DNA of 37,828 bases, taken from contig PYIY01000192.1 in NCBI GenBank assembly GCA_003635195.1, forward strand, positions 1 to 37,828, read 5' to 3'. Each line of letters begins with the position of its first letter. The stretch's first letter is position 1. The stretch comes from Candidatus Poribacteria bacterium (GTDB lineage: Bacteria > Poribacteria > WGA-4E > WGA-3G). Positions 21,425 to 29,405 of this stretch are shown here, in pieces. A program made the translations under genes and the position numbers. The notes below the pieces were generated by a model. That model saw only the letters and a list, made by a program, of their open reading frames with translations. It did no database searches and was not told the origin of the DNA.

Positions 21425-23083
21425 CTATTCTGCTAACTTGATCCCTGCATCCCTAATATTTTGATGTGTTGCGTCCGCATAGCCTTGCACATTTTCAGCA
21501 ATCGCGAGCGAGATTTCGCCAGCAAAACGATAGTTCATCTCACCGCCCAACTGGTTAGCAAGTTGCTGTGTGATCTCCCAGTCCACGCGTGCTTCACCCG
21601 GCGGATCAATCGTCTTGCGAATCCGTTGTACCCAGCCCGTTGAATTGGTGAAGGTACCATCTTTCTCGGCGAAAGTTGTTCCCGGCAATACCATATCGGC
21701 TAATTGCGTAACCTCTGACGGCAAAATGTCTTGCACAATGAGGAATTCAACGCGCTCTAACGCTGCCTTTTCGGCATCCCCAAGCGGACGTTCCGGGGCA
21801 CCACTAACAAGATAGACGACTTTCGCGCCGGAGACTTTCTCCCAAAGTGCGTCGCCTTCCAGAACGACGTTCCCGTTTGCGGCACCGAGTATCGTTCGTG
21901 CGCCTGCGGTGTTCGGGTTCTTATCGGCTTCAATTGTAAATTGTGGGAATTTGTGTTCTTCACCCGGTAGCTGCCCGAAGAGCCCTAACTGCGTTGTCTG
22001 CAGCACGTCATGTGCGAACTGTTGCAAGACGTAGTTGTCTTCGTTTGTGGCTTGCGCAGAACCGATAACAACAATGTCCTCGGCTTCTACTTCCGATAAC
22101 TGCTCCTGTATCACGGTGAGCGCATCTGCCCAATGTGTTGGCGTGAGCGCGTCATCTACGCGTTTAAGTGGCAGTTGAAGTCGATCATCGCTGTTTACAT
22201 AGTGATAACCGAGACGACCATCGTCACACATCCAATGCTGGTTAATATCCTCGTGGAAACGCGGTTTGAGTCTGTAAACACCATCGGCTTTGTATTCTAC
22301 GGTGATATTGCAACCGACACTGCATCCTGAGCAGACACTGTTCGCCTTTTCCATAAACCACGGGCGAGATTTGAACAAGAAATCCTTACTAATCAATGCA
22401 CCGACGGGACAGATGTCAACGACATTTCCTGCGAGTTTGTTATCAAGTAACTGAATGGGAGTTCCCTCGTGGCTTCTTGGAATATCAATTTCATCGTGAG
22501 AACCGCGATGCACTAAACCTAATTCACCGGTTCCGGAAACCTCTTCCGCAAATCGGATACACCGGGTGCAGACGACACAGCGCGTCGAATAGAGGAGTAC
22601 ATCCGGTCCAAGATCTTTTTTAGGTGGCACATTTTTGATCTCAATGTAGCGACTCTTATCGTGTCCGTGGCGATAGGAGTAATCTTGCAAGTCGCACTCA
22701 CCGGCTTGATCGCAAACCGGACAATCAAGTGGATGATGTACAAGTAGGAACTCAAGTACATCCTCGCGTGCCTTTTTGACGCGCGGGCTATCTGTTTGGA
22801 CGATAGCGTCATATTTATCTTCCAATTTTCTTTCAGGGGGTGCAGTTCGAACGGTAGTTGTACAGCCTGTTGCTAATTGTCGGGCTGGACCAATTGTACC
22901 TGGAGGCGCGCCTGGTATGGGCCCGTAAGGTTCAACGAGACACATCCTACAGTTCGCTGGACGAGTCAATCCAGGGTGATAACAGTAGTGAGGCACTTCA
23001 ATGCCGTGTTCCCGTGCAGCTTCAACTATATTTGTTCCATCTTCAACCTCTATCTCAAGGTCATTCAATTTAATGAGTGCCAT
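21425..23083 (-). CDS. nuoG: NADH-quinone oxidoreductase subunit G (short form)
   Basis: Carries electrons in the peripheral arm between NuoF and the missing NuoI. The 552-aa protein is far shorter than E. coli NuoG (908) but has all cluster ligands: [2Fe-2S] C34, C45, C48, C74; the His-ligated [4Fe-4S] with H117 and C121, C124, C130; the second [4Fe-4S] C169, C172, C175, C225; and an N7-type set C251, C254, C258, C286. The C-terminal molybdopterin-oxidoreductase-like region (about 290-552) is reduced but retains GTTFAEKDGTFTNSTGWVQR. A TGGAGT lies about 10 nt before the ATG. Confidence 0.95.
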   Translation of the reverse strand: MALIKLNDLEIEVEDGTNIVEAAREHGIEVPHYCYHPGLTRPANCRMCLVEPYGPIPGAPPGTIGPARQLATGCTTTVRTAPPERKLEDKYDAIVQTDSPRVKKAREDVLEFLLVHHPLDCPVCDQAGECDLQDYSYRHGHDKSRYIEIKNVPPKKDLGPDVLLYSTRCVVCTRCIRFAEEVSGTGELGLVHRGSHDEIDIPRSHEGTPIQLLDNKLAGNVVDICPVGALISKDFLFKSRPWFMEKANSVCSGCSVGCNITVEYKADGVYRLKPRFHEDINQHWMCDDGRLGYHYVNSDDRLQLPLKRVDDALTPTHWADALTVIQEQLSEVEAEDIVVIGSAQATNEDNYVLQQFAHDVLQTTQLGLFGQLPGEEHKFPQFTIEADKNPNTAGARTILGAANGNVVLEGDALWEKVSGAKVVYLVSGAPERPLGDAEKAALERVEFLIVQDILPSEVTQLADMVLPGTTFAEKDGTFTNSTGWVQRIRKTIDPPGEARVDWEITQQLANQLGGEMNYRFAGEISLAIAENVQGYADATHQNIRDAGIKLAE

Positions 23084-23128
23084 ATAATTTTACTCCAATG
23101 TATTCCTACCAGGGAAATTACGCTCACG

Positions 23129-23552
23129 TTAACTTAACAACTTTTCAAGTGACTCAATTTTCTCGCGCAATGCCTGGATCTCTATGGCTTGTGCTTTTAT
23201 GGTATCCTCTCGTTGTGCGCGTCTGTTCTACTTGATACGCAATGAGAGCTAATGGGACACCTACAAAGGCTATAAGCGCGCCGATGAGTGTTATTATCAA
23301 TGTTCCCTGAAAGTCTAACCTTTTGCTTTGATCTGTGAAGCGATCAGTAAAGTGCTTCTCTAAACGCACCTCAGTTTCGGTGATCCGCTTTTCTAAACGC
23401 ACCTCAGTTTCGGTAATGCGCTTTTCTAAACGCACCTCTGCCTCGTTAACAATCTGCCGGATCTTCTCTAAGTCTTCAACACTCAGTTCGGCAGTCGCGA
23501 TAGTGCTCAGGCATAAAAGTCCCACAATGGCAAAAAACAAGGTTTTCATCAT
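23129..23552 (-). pseudogene. Signal-anchored coiled-coil membrane protein, frameshifted near its end
   Basis: Read from 23552 (AAAGGAA upstream), the product has a signal peptide (1-22), three near-identical EVRLEKRITET units (about 38-70), a transmembrane helix (about 84-107), then leaves the frame after VEQT. A frame change of one base near 23222 instead continues RAQREDTIKAQAIEIQALREKIESLEKLLS, a regular leucine-zipper coiled coil, with a stop at 23131-23129. The uninterrupted protein would be about 140 aa. As it stands, the first frame ends at 23154 (132 aa). It lies between nuoF and nuoG. Either the gene is frameshifted or the sequence has a one-base error. Confidence 0.75.
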
Positions 23553-23584
23553 AGATGTTCCTTTCAGCTATCACCAGTTATGCC

Positions 23585-25060
23585 CTACAAGTCAGCAAAC
23601 TCCTTTGGAATAAACCGCTGTTGATAGGCGTAATTTTCCTCCGGTGGGACGGTCGCCTCAGCAACAGGCAGTGTGACGAGTTTCCCTTCACGGATAGCGG
23701 CTTCAAATTCGGGTCTGAATTTGCGCATATAACTCACAGCGGGCCATGAGACAGCAATGCCGAAGACACAAATCGTATTCCATGTCATCGTATCCACATT
23801 CGCGATGTTGTTGGCGACGCTTTCCAGCAGATCCAAGTCTTCATAGATTTCTTCTGTTTCGCCGGTATCACCCCATCTGCCATTTTCAGCGACACCGAAT
23901 TTCGGGCGTGTAATCGTGTCTTTTCGTCCGTTTCCGTCGGCAATCCGTTGAACAATATCACGCACCCACGGTGTGCCCCAGCGACACGGTGTGCACTGCC
24001 CACACGATTCATGGGCATAGAATTTCATGATATTGAGCAAACAGTCCACGATATTCCGGGTCTCGTTCATGACGATGATACCACCGGAACCGAGCATAGA
24101 TTTGGCGAGTGTGAGTGAGGTAAAATCAAGTCGCGTGTCTAACTCATAGTGCGTTAAAATCGGTGCAGAACTGCCACCGGGGATGACAGCCTTCACCTCT
24201 TCGCCGCGTAAACCGCCTGCGACTTCAATGAGCTCCGTGCATGTCAAGCCAAGGTCAAGCTCATAAACACCCGGCTCGTTGACATCGCCACTGATACAGT
24301 AAAGCTTCGTCCCCGTATTAGCATCAGGTTTTGGCGGATCAAACCGCGTATCAGCATACGTCGGTCCCATTTCGGTGTACCATTCAACGCCGTTGCCAAC
24401 GATAAAAGGTAGGTTGCATAAGGTCTCAACATTCTGTACGACGGTGGGTTTCATGAACACACCTTGGACAGCAGGGAACGGTGGTTTGTTACGGGGTTGT
24501 CCTCGTTTTCCCTCAAGCGATTCAATGAGTCCCGTCTCCTCACCGCAGATATAGGCACCCGCTCCTGGATGGGTATAGATGTCAATGTTGAGTCCCGTGC
24601 CACGGACATCTTTGCCGAGGTATCCTTTTTCGTAAGCCTCTTTGATAGCTGCGTCCAACATTTTTTTACCGAGCGTAAATTCACCCCGGATGTAGACATA
24701 AGTCGTCTCAATGCCCATCGCATAGCAACAGATTAGGATACCTTCAATCAATAGGTGTGGATTCTTCTCCAAGACATAGCGGTTACTGAATGTTCCCGGT
24801 TCGCTTTCATCAGCATTGCAGCAGAGGTAACGCGGTTCAATGTCCCTTGGGACAAAACTCCATTTTTCCCCAGTGGAAAAACCGGCACCGCCTCTGCCTT
24901 TCAAGCCTGAATCCAACACCATTTGCGCGATCTCTTCAGGTTGATATTCCGCAATAGCCTTTTCAAAACGGGTGTAGCCATCGTATTGTCGAAAGACATC
25001 GAATGTGTTAATATCAGGCACATCCAGATGCTCGTAGAGAATCCTTCTTTCTTCAACCAT
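23585..25060 (-). CDS. nuoF: NADH-quinone oxidoreductase subunit F
   Basis: The NADH- and FMN-binding subunit, entry point of electrons into complex I. The 491-aa protein has the NADH site GLKGRGGAGFSTGEKW (52-67), the FMN region NADESEPGTFSNR and ICGEETGLIESLEGKRGQPR (171-190), and the N3 [4Fe-4S] ligands C353, C356, C359 (SCGQCTPCRWGT) plus C431 (NTICVFG). About 27 extra residues (380-408, DTITRPKFGVAENGRWGD...) lie between the third and fourth cysteine relative to the usual family length. It follows nuoE after about 10 bp and forms with nuoE and nuoG the NADH dehydrogenase module. Confidence 0.96.
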   Translation of the reverse strand: MVEERRILYEHLDVPDINTFDVFRQYDGYTRFEKAIAEYQPEEIAQMVLDSGLKGRGGAGFSTGEKWSFVPRDIEPRYLCCNADESEPGTFSNRYVLEKNPHLLIEGILICCYAMGIETTYVYIRGEFTLGKKMLDAAIKEAYEKGYLGKDVRGTGLNIDIYTHPGAGAYICGEETGLIESLEGKRGQPRNKPPFPAVQGVFMKPTVVQNVETLCNLPFIVGNGVEWYTEMGPTYADTRFDPPKPDANTGTKLYCISGDVNEPGVYELDLGLTCTELIEVAGGLRGEEVKAVIPGGSSAPILTHYELDTRLDFTSLTLAKSMLGSGGIIVMNETRNIVDCLLNIMKFYAHESCGQCTPCRWGTPWVRDIVQRIADGNGRKDTITRPKFGVAENGRWGDTGETEEIYEDLDLLESVANNIANVDTMTWNTICVFGIAVSWPAVSYMRKFRPEFEAAIREGKLVTLPVAEATVPPEENYAYQQRFIPKEFADL

Positions 25061-25070
25061 ACTTTCTCCC

Positions 25071-25589
25071 CTACAAATTATCTAAGATTTCATCAACCTT
25101 TTCCGCTGTCAAATTTTTATACAGATCGTCATTAATCATGATCACAGGCGCGACATCACACGAAGCGAGGCATTCTACTTTCATGAGCGTGAACTTACCG
25201 TCAGCTGTTGTACCTTTCGCGAGATTCGTTTCAGAAGCGATATCTGTGTCGAGTTTTGCTTTGAGATGATCCAGAACAACTTTGCAATCCCGCAACGCAC
25301 AAGGCAGCGTATGGCATACCCGAATGACGTACTCGCCCACCGGTTCTTCAAAGAACATCGGATAGAAAGTGACGACATCCTTGACTTTCATCACGGTGAC
25401 TTCAAGCAGTTCCGCAACATACTTCATGACAGCAGGTGTAATGTAGCCTGCCTGTCGCTGCGCGAGATGGAGCGTCGGCAGCATTGCTGCTTCCTTAATC
25501 GGATATCGCCCTATCAATTCGTCGAATTCACGCTGGTTTTCTTCGTTAAACGCGAAAGGCGTTTCAATTTGAATAAGTTCCTCTGACAT
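25071..25589 (-). CDS. nuoE: NADH-quinone oxidoreductase subunit E
   Basis: Thioredoxin-like subunit holding the [2Fe-2S] cluster N1a beside NuoF. The 172-aa protein has an N-terminal helical bundle (FDELIGRYPIKEAAMLPTLHLAQRQAGYI) and the four ligands C92, C97 (CHTLPC) and C140, C144 (CLASC). The size is normal. GGAAA precedes the ATG. In transcription order it follows a 76-aa lineage gene, not nuoD directly. Confidence 0.96.
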   Translation of the reverse strand: MSEELIQIETPFAFNEENQREFDELIGRYPIKEAAMLPTLHLAQRQAGYITPAVMKYVAELLEVTVMKVKDVVTFYPMFFEEPVGEYVIRVCHTLPCALRDCKVVLDHLKAKLDTDIASETNLAKGTTADGKFTLMKVECLASCDVAPVIMINDDLYKNLTAEKVDEILDNL

Positions 25590-25608
25590 CTACATTTTCC
25601 TTTATTGG

Positions 25609-25839
25609 TTATTCCGCTGCTACGAATGCCTCTTGTGCTTTGCGAGGCAGTTGAATAAAAACGAAATAAGATTCAGGATACAAGTAGTCTTCCTGAGATT
25701 CATCAACTACCCGGAGATACCCTTCACGCGCTGCTTCTTCATCAGGCAGAATTTGATAGAATTTTCGCTTCTCTATGTCTTCACAATCGCCGTTTTCGAT
25801 GCAAAGTGCAAATTGGGTTTTTAATAGTTTCTTTTTCAT
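25609..25839 (-). CDS. Small hypothetical protein (76 aa) inside the complex I locus
   Basis: It looks like a real gene by its amphipathic, low-bias sequence (FALCIENGDCEDIEKRKFYQILPDEEAAREGYLRVVDESQEDYLYP) and its tight fit between other genes. I recall similar small proteins as stand-alone ORFs in several phyla but can give no function. It has no signal peptide or membrane segment. No Shine-Dalgarno is present; an 18-bp palindrome (25844-25861) ends only 4 bases before the ATG. That suggests local regulation rather than passive inclusion in the nuo transcript. Confidence 0.65.
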   Translation of the reverse strand: MKKKLLKTQFALCIENGDCEDIEKRKFYQILPDEEAAREGYLRVVDESQEDYLYPESYFVFIQLPRKAQEAFVAAE

Positions 25840-25843
25840 AAAA

Positions 25844-25861
25844 TGTTACACCAGTGTAACA
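25844..25861. promoter_or_regulatory. Palindromic operator candidate upstream of the 76-aa gene
   Basis: A perfect 8-bp inverted repeat TGTTACAC / GTGTAACA with a 2-bp centre. A half site GTGTAAC recurs near 25965, and a TGTA/TACA-containing inverted repeat with AAACCC/GGGTTT arms lies at 25887-25909. The overlap with the translation start suggests a repressor site. No cognate regulator is visible in the window. Confidence 0.45.
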
Positions 25862-26029
25862 TTTAGTGTACAAAAGGTATCGGCAGAAACCCTGTAACTA
25901 CAAGGGTTTATCGATGTTTTTTGTATCTGACTTCCCGCGGTAAAAAAAATAATTTAGCGAAAAGTGTAACATTCTGCGAACACTTTGTAGATGGCCGCTC
26001 TTACCTTAAACTACCAAATATCGTCCAGC

Positions 26030-26371
26030 TTAGTAGTTGCCGTAAAACTGAATACGGTTGCCTTCTGGATCGCGGATATCGAAAACGGCATGCCCCTCGC
26101 TGTTCTCAAGTTTCCGTAACCGTTTCCCTTTCGATCTTATATGCTGATGAACGGCACTCACGCTTTCAACGTGAAACATCAGTTTTTGTCTCCCTTCGTT
26201 GGGTTTGCTGGCACTATGGAGACACAACGTGCCAGCACCTGCCTTAAAACGGAAAAACCGGTTTTCTGGGAACGGTTGGTCTTCGTCTGGCACTAATCCG
26301 ATAACGTCCCTATAAAAAGCGATCACAGTCTTCATGTCTTTGACGAAAAGCATAATGCCTGTGAGTTCCAT
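26030..26371 (-). CDS. VOC family protein (glyoxalase/bleomycin resistance-like)
   Basis: A 113-aa single-domain vicinal-oxygen-chelate protein with two beta-alpha-beta-beta-beta modules: MELTGIMLFVKDMKTVIAFYRDVIGL (1-26) at the N-terminus and AVFDIRDPEGNRIQFYGNY at the C-terminus. Potential metal ligands are not unambiguous: H52 region and E/Q positions differ among members, so the reaction cannot be assigned. GGAGG five bases before the ATG supports the start. It lies between nuoD and the 76-aa gene, on the same strand, as an insertion in the complex I locus. Confidence 0.85.
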   Translation of the reverse strand: MELTGIMLFVKDMKTVIAFYRDVIGLVPDEDQPFPENRFFRFKAGAGTLCLHSASKPNEGRQKLMFHVESVSAVHQHIRSKGKRLRKLENSEGHAVFDIRDPEGNRIQFYGNY

Positions 26372-26408
26372 CGAATCCTCCCAAAATAGATAATACGTCC
26401 TGACGAAG

Positions 26409-27605
26409 TTACCGATCTAATTCTCCGGCGATGACGTTCAAACTTCCCAAGACTGCCACGGTGTCAGAAACCATTCCGCCCTCTAACATGTGCGGTAATG
26501 CTTGGAAGTGCAAGAAACTCGGTGGACGGATGCGGATACGATAAGCCGTGCCGCTGCCATCACTGACAATATAAAAACCGAGTTCACCATTCGGTGATTC
26601 GGTCGCACAATAGTGATCACCTTTTGGCGGCTGCACACCGTGTCCATCCATAACAACTTTAAAATGATGAATTAAGCCCTCAATATGCCCATAAGCATCG
26701 GACTTGTCCGGCATCGTAATCTTGTTATCTTCAAGGTTGACCGGTCCGTCAGGGATATTATCCAGTACTTGGGTAACGATGCCACAACTCTGAATCATCT
26801 CCTCCATGCGGACGAGGTATCGGTCATAGGCATCACCGTTGGTTCCGACTGGCACATCAAACGTCACTTCATCGTAGCTGGAATACGGCTCAGCCTTGCG
26901 TATGTCATGCGCTATGCCGGTGGCTCGGAGACAGGGTCCCGTTAACCCATAGCTAACCGCAGCATCAGCCGCAATGGGACCGACACCTTTCGTGCGATCC
27001 ATCCAGATCCGATTCTTTGTGAGCAGTGTATGGGTCTCCTTCAATGCTTTGGGAAAGTTGCTGACGAATTGCTGGATATCTGCCTCACATCCATCGTAGA
27101 GGTCACGGAGCACACCGCCGACGCGAGTGTAACTTGTCGTCAACCGTGCGCCGGTTGTCTTTTCAAAGATGCTATACAACTTCTCACGTTCGCGGAAGCT
27201 ATAGAGAAATACTGAAAATGCCCCTAAGTCGAGTGCGGCAGTTCCCAACCATAGCAGGTGATCTGCGAGTCGCGAAAGCTCCGCCATCAAAATACGGATA
27301 TATTGACACCGTTTCGTGACTTCAATGCCGAGCAGTTGTTCAACAGCAAGGACATACCCAAAATTGTTGGACAGTGGTGAGAGATAGTTCATCCGGTCCG
27401 TCACAACAATATACTGGTTGTAATCCAAATGTTCACCGAGTTTCTCGAACCCGGTATGCAGATAACCGGCGTGTGGTGTCGCCTTCAAAACGGATTCGCC
27501 ATCAAGTTCTAAGACAATACGGAGGGTGCCGTGTGTCGCCGGATGCTGCGGACCGAAGTTAAGGACCATCTTCTCGCCAGTGGCGCGTTCCAGCCCACCT
27601 TGCAT
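26409..27605 (-). CDS. nuoD: NADH-quinone oxidoreductase subunit D
   Basis: The 49-kDa-type subunit that forms, with NuoB, the quinone-reducing site. I start at 27605 (MQGGLERAT), which has AAGGAG in front; an upstream in-frame start would add 20 unlikely residues from the repeat-rich gap. The 398-aa protein has FGPQHPATHGTLRIVLELDGE, HTGFEKLGEHLDYNQYIVVTDRMNYLSP and the family C-terminus ending in GSLNVIAGELDR. The length matches non-fused NuoD (about 400). It is separate from NuoC here. Confidence 0.95.
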   Translation of the reverse strand: MQGGLERATGEKMVLNFGPQHPATHGTLRIVLELDGESVLKATPHAGYLHTGFEKLGEHLDYNQYIVVTDRMNYLSPLSNNFGYVLAVEQLLGIEVTKRCQYIRILMAELSRLADHLLWLGTAALDLGAFSVFLYSFREREKLYSIFEKTTGARLTTSYTRVGGVLRDLYDGCEADIQQFVSNFPKALKETHTLLTKNRIWMDRTKGVGPIAADAAVSYGLTGPCLRATGIAHDIRKAEPYSSYDEVTFDVPVGTNGDAYDRYLVRMEEMIQSCGIVTQVLDNIPDGPVNLEDNKITMPDKSDAYGHIEGLIHHFKVVMDGHGVQPPKGDHYCATESPNGELGFYIVSDGSGTAYRIRIRPPSFLHFQALPHMLEGGMVSDTVAVLGSLNVIAGELDR

Positions 27606-27627
27606 AGAATACTCCTTTTTTAAAGTT

Positions 27628-27757
27628 ATCAGTTTTCGGTTCGGTTTTCTCTCACTGCGAGGCATGAAAAACCTTCAGTTTTCAGAAAGAGATTTTAGGA
27701 CTATCCCACCCTTCTTTAACTCTTTAACTGATAACCGATGACTGATAACTGACAACC
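27628..27757. repeat. Heptad repeat region between nuoC and nuoD
   Basis: Contains AGTTATCAGTTTTCGGTTCGG near 27625-27645 and AACTGATAACCGATGACTGATAACTGACAACC at 27721-27755, able to pair with each other. It is the same GTCAGTT/AACTGAC family as at 19498-19592 and 34976-35004. No gene fits in the gap. Confidence 0.6.
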
Positions 27758-27761
27758 ATTC

Positions 27762-28310
27762 TTACACATTCTGTTTTTCAAAATTAAAGCGTTCGCGCTC
27801 ACCGCGTCCCCGGAGCGGATAATCTTTACGGAGCGGGTGTCCTTCAAAATCGTCAGGCATTAAAATCCGCCGGAGATCAGGGTGCCCCTCAAAATTGATA
27901 CCGAACATATCGTAGGTCTCACGCTCCAACCAGTTTGCCCCACGCCACAAGGGTGTGACTGATGGAATACTCAAGTCGTTTTCATGGACAGGGACCTTTA
28001 CGCGCAGACGACACTGTCCGTGATAGGAATAGAGTTGATAGACGACCATGAACCGTGCGTAGTCAAACTGCATCAATTCGGATTCCATCTGCGAATTATC
28101 GACTGCGGTGACATCAACGAGGAAAGTATAGGCGAGTTCGGGATCTGTTTTCAGATATTCCAAGACCGCGTAAGCCTGCTCTTTACGGACGACCACGACG
28201 ACCGTACCCCGCGACTCGTCTTGTGCCAAGAGCGCGTCTGCGTGGTTCGCCTCTAATTTCTCAAGGACAAGCGGTTTTGATTGTTCTTCAACTTCTTTCT
28301 CTTCACTCAT
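27762..28310 (-). CDS. nuoC: NADH-quinone oxidoreductase subunit C
   Basis: The 30-kDa-type peripheral subunit of complex I. The 182-aa protein carries the signature region ERETYDMFGINFEGHPDLRRILMPDDFEGHPLRKDYPL (about 130-167). The N-terminus is acidic. Its start overlaps the nuoB stop by 8 bp, indicating translational coupling. It is an unfused NuoC, unlike the NuoCD of E. coli. Confidence 0.96.
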   Translation of the reverse strand: MSEEKEVEEQSKPLVLEKLEANHADALLAQDESRGTVVVVVRKEQAYAVLEYLKTDPELAYTFLVDVTAVDNSQMESELMQFDYARFMVVYQLYSYHGQCRLRVKVPVHENDLSIPSVTPLWRGANWLERETYDMFGINFEGHPDLRRILMPDDFEGHPLRKDYPLRGRGERERFNFEKQNV

Positions 28311-28815
28311 AAACTGCCTCTACTCCTTTAGGTGAAGCACCACTGGTGATTTTTTCCTGCACTTGTATGACTGCATCAATAAGATCTTCAGGTCGTGGCG
28401 GGCATCCGGGAATGTAGACATCCACAGGTATAAACTGGTCAACGCCTTGAATGAGGGTATAGGTATCAAACACGCCGCCGCAGGAAGCGCATGCGCCCAT
28501 TGAAATTACCCATTTTGGATCGGGCATTTGGTCGTAGATACGTTTCAGGACCGGCATCATTTTGATAGAAATTCTGCCGGAAACGATCAGCAGATCAGAT
28601 TGGCGGGGTGAAAACCGGATTGCCTCAGAGCCGAATCGAGACAGGTCAAACTTGGAAGCCAAGGTCGCCATCATTTCTATGGCACAGCAAGCCGTCCCGA
28701 ACGGCATTGGCCACAGAGAATTCTTTCGTCCCCAGTTGACGACTTTATCAATCGTCGTAGTGATGATGTTGCCATCCGTTTCCCCGGCACCTTGTCCAAC
28801 AAAATCTAATCCCAT
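28303..28815 (-). CDS. nuoB: NADH-quinone oxidoreductase subunit B
   Basis: Holds the last cluster N2 that reduces quinone. The start at 28815 (MGLDFVGQ) is set by a strong AGGAGG six bases upstream; the longer frame adds 7 residues. The 170-aa protein has the tandem cysteines C43-C44 (GTACCAIEMM), C109 (GACASCGG) and C138 (PGCPPRPEDL), the N2 ligand set. It overlaps nuoA by 10 bp and nuoC by 8 bp. Confidence 0.96.
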   Translation of the reverse strand: MGLDFVGQGAGETDGNIITTTIDKVVNWGRKNSLWPMPFGTACCAIEMMATLASKFDLSRFGSEAIRFSPRQSDLLIVSGRISIKMMPVLKRIYDQMPDPKWVISMGACASCGGVFDTYTLIQGVDQFIPVDVYIPGCPPRPEDLIDAVIQVQEKITSGASPKGVEAVYE

Positions 28816-29174
28816 GTTAAGCCTCCTTTCTTCCAAGCATAGATATAACCGAGAAGCAGAATGCCGATAAATACCAGCATTTCAAGTAAAATAAACAAAC
28901 CACTCGTTTCAGAGAATTTCTTAAAGACCACTGCCCACGGGTAGAGGAAAACCACCTCGATATCAAAGATGATAAAGAGCATAGCGATGAGGTCGAACCG
29001 GATGGTAAACCGCTGCCTTGCATCGCCGACTGGTTGAACGCCGGATTCATAAACGGAGAGTTTGACGCGGTTCGGGCGTTTGGGTCCAAGAAGATGGGTC
29101 AGGCCGAGGTTGATCGCTGCAAAGAGCACTGCGAACAACCCTAACAGCAAGATTGGCAGATAATCTATTAACAT
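28806..29174 (-). CDS. nuoA: NADH-quinone oxidoreductase subunit A
   Basis: A three-helix membrane subunit that contacts NuoH and NuoJ near the quinone chamber. The 122-aa protein has helix 1 (LPILLLGLFAVLFAAINLG), the cytosolic loop KRPNRVKLSVYESGVQPVGDARQRF with the conserved YESG, then FDLIAMLFIIFDIEVVFLYPWA. It is the first gene of the locus, with a promoter candidate about 145 bp upstream. Confidence 0.95.
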   Translation of the reverse strand: MLIDYLPILLLGLFAVLFAAINLGLTHLLGPKRPNRVKLSVYESGVQPVGDARQRFTIRFDLIAMLFIIFDIEVVFLYPWAVVFKKFSETSGLFILLEMLVFIGILLLGYIYAWKKGGLTWD

Positions 29175-29317
29175 TGTTTCTAATCTATTATGTCCTCACA
29201 TATTTTTTTTCATAACGTAAGACAAATTGCGCTTTAGGAGCCCAATCTGGCATTGCAAACTTCGCTCAAGTGACGGTTAATACAGATTCGTAAACAGATG
29301 CTTTGAATATGCTTAAT

Positions 29318-29346
29318 AGTTTCTCATATTTTAAAAACATTGTCAA
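29318..29346 (-). promoter_or_regulatory. Promoter candidate for the nuo locus
   Basis: The minus strand has a perfect TTGACA (29346-29341), 17 bp, GAAACT (-10 with only the key A2 and T6 conserved). The leader to nuoA would be about 136 nt. It lies in the divergent gap with the restriction-modification gene. Confidence 0.4.
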
Positions 29347-29370
29347 GTTTTTTTTAGAAAAAAAAGAAAG

Positions 29371-29399
29371 TTGAGGCATTTCCGTAAATCTGCTATCAT
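29371..29399 (+). promoter_or_regulatory. Promoter candidate giving a leaderless restriction-modification mRNA
   Basis: TTGAGG (29371-29376), 17 bp, TATCAT (29394-29399). The expected start about 7 nt downstream coincides with the ATG at 29406, and there is no Shine-Dalgarno. Confidence 0.5.
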
Positions 29400-29405
29400 A
29401 CCTCT

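Noticed and set aside
25887..25909. Terminator for the VOC gene
   Set aside because: The AAACCC/GGGTTT hairpin is not followed by a T-run on the minus strand, so I kept it only as a possible regulatory structure.
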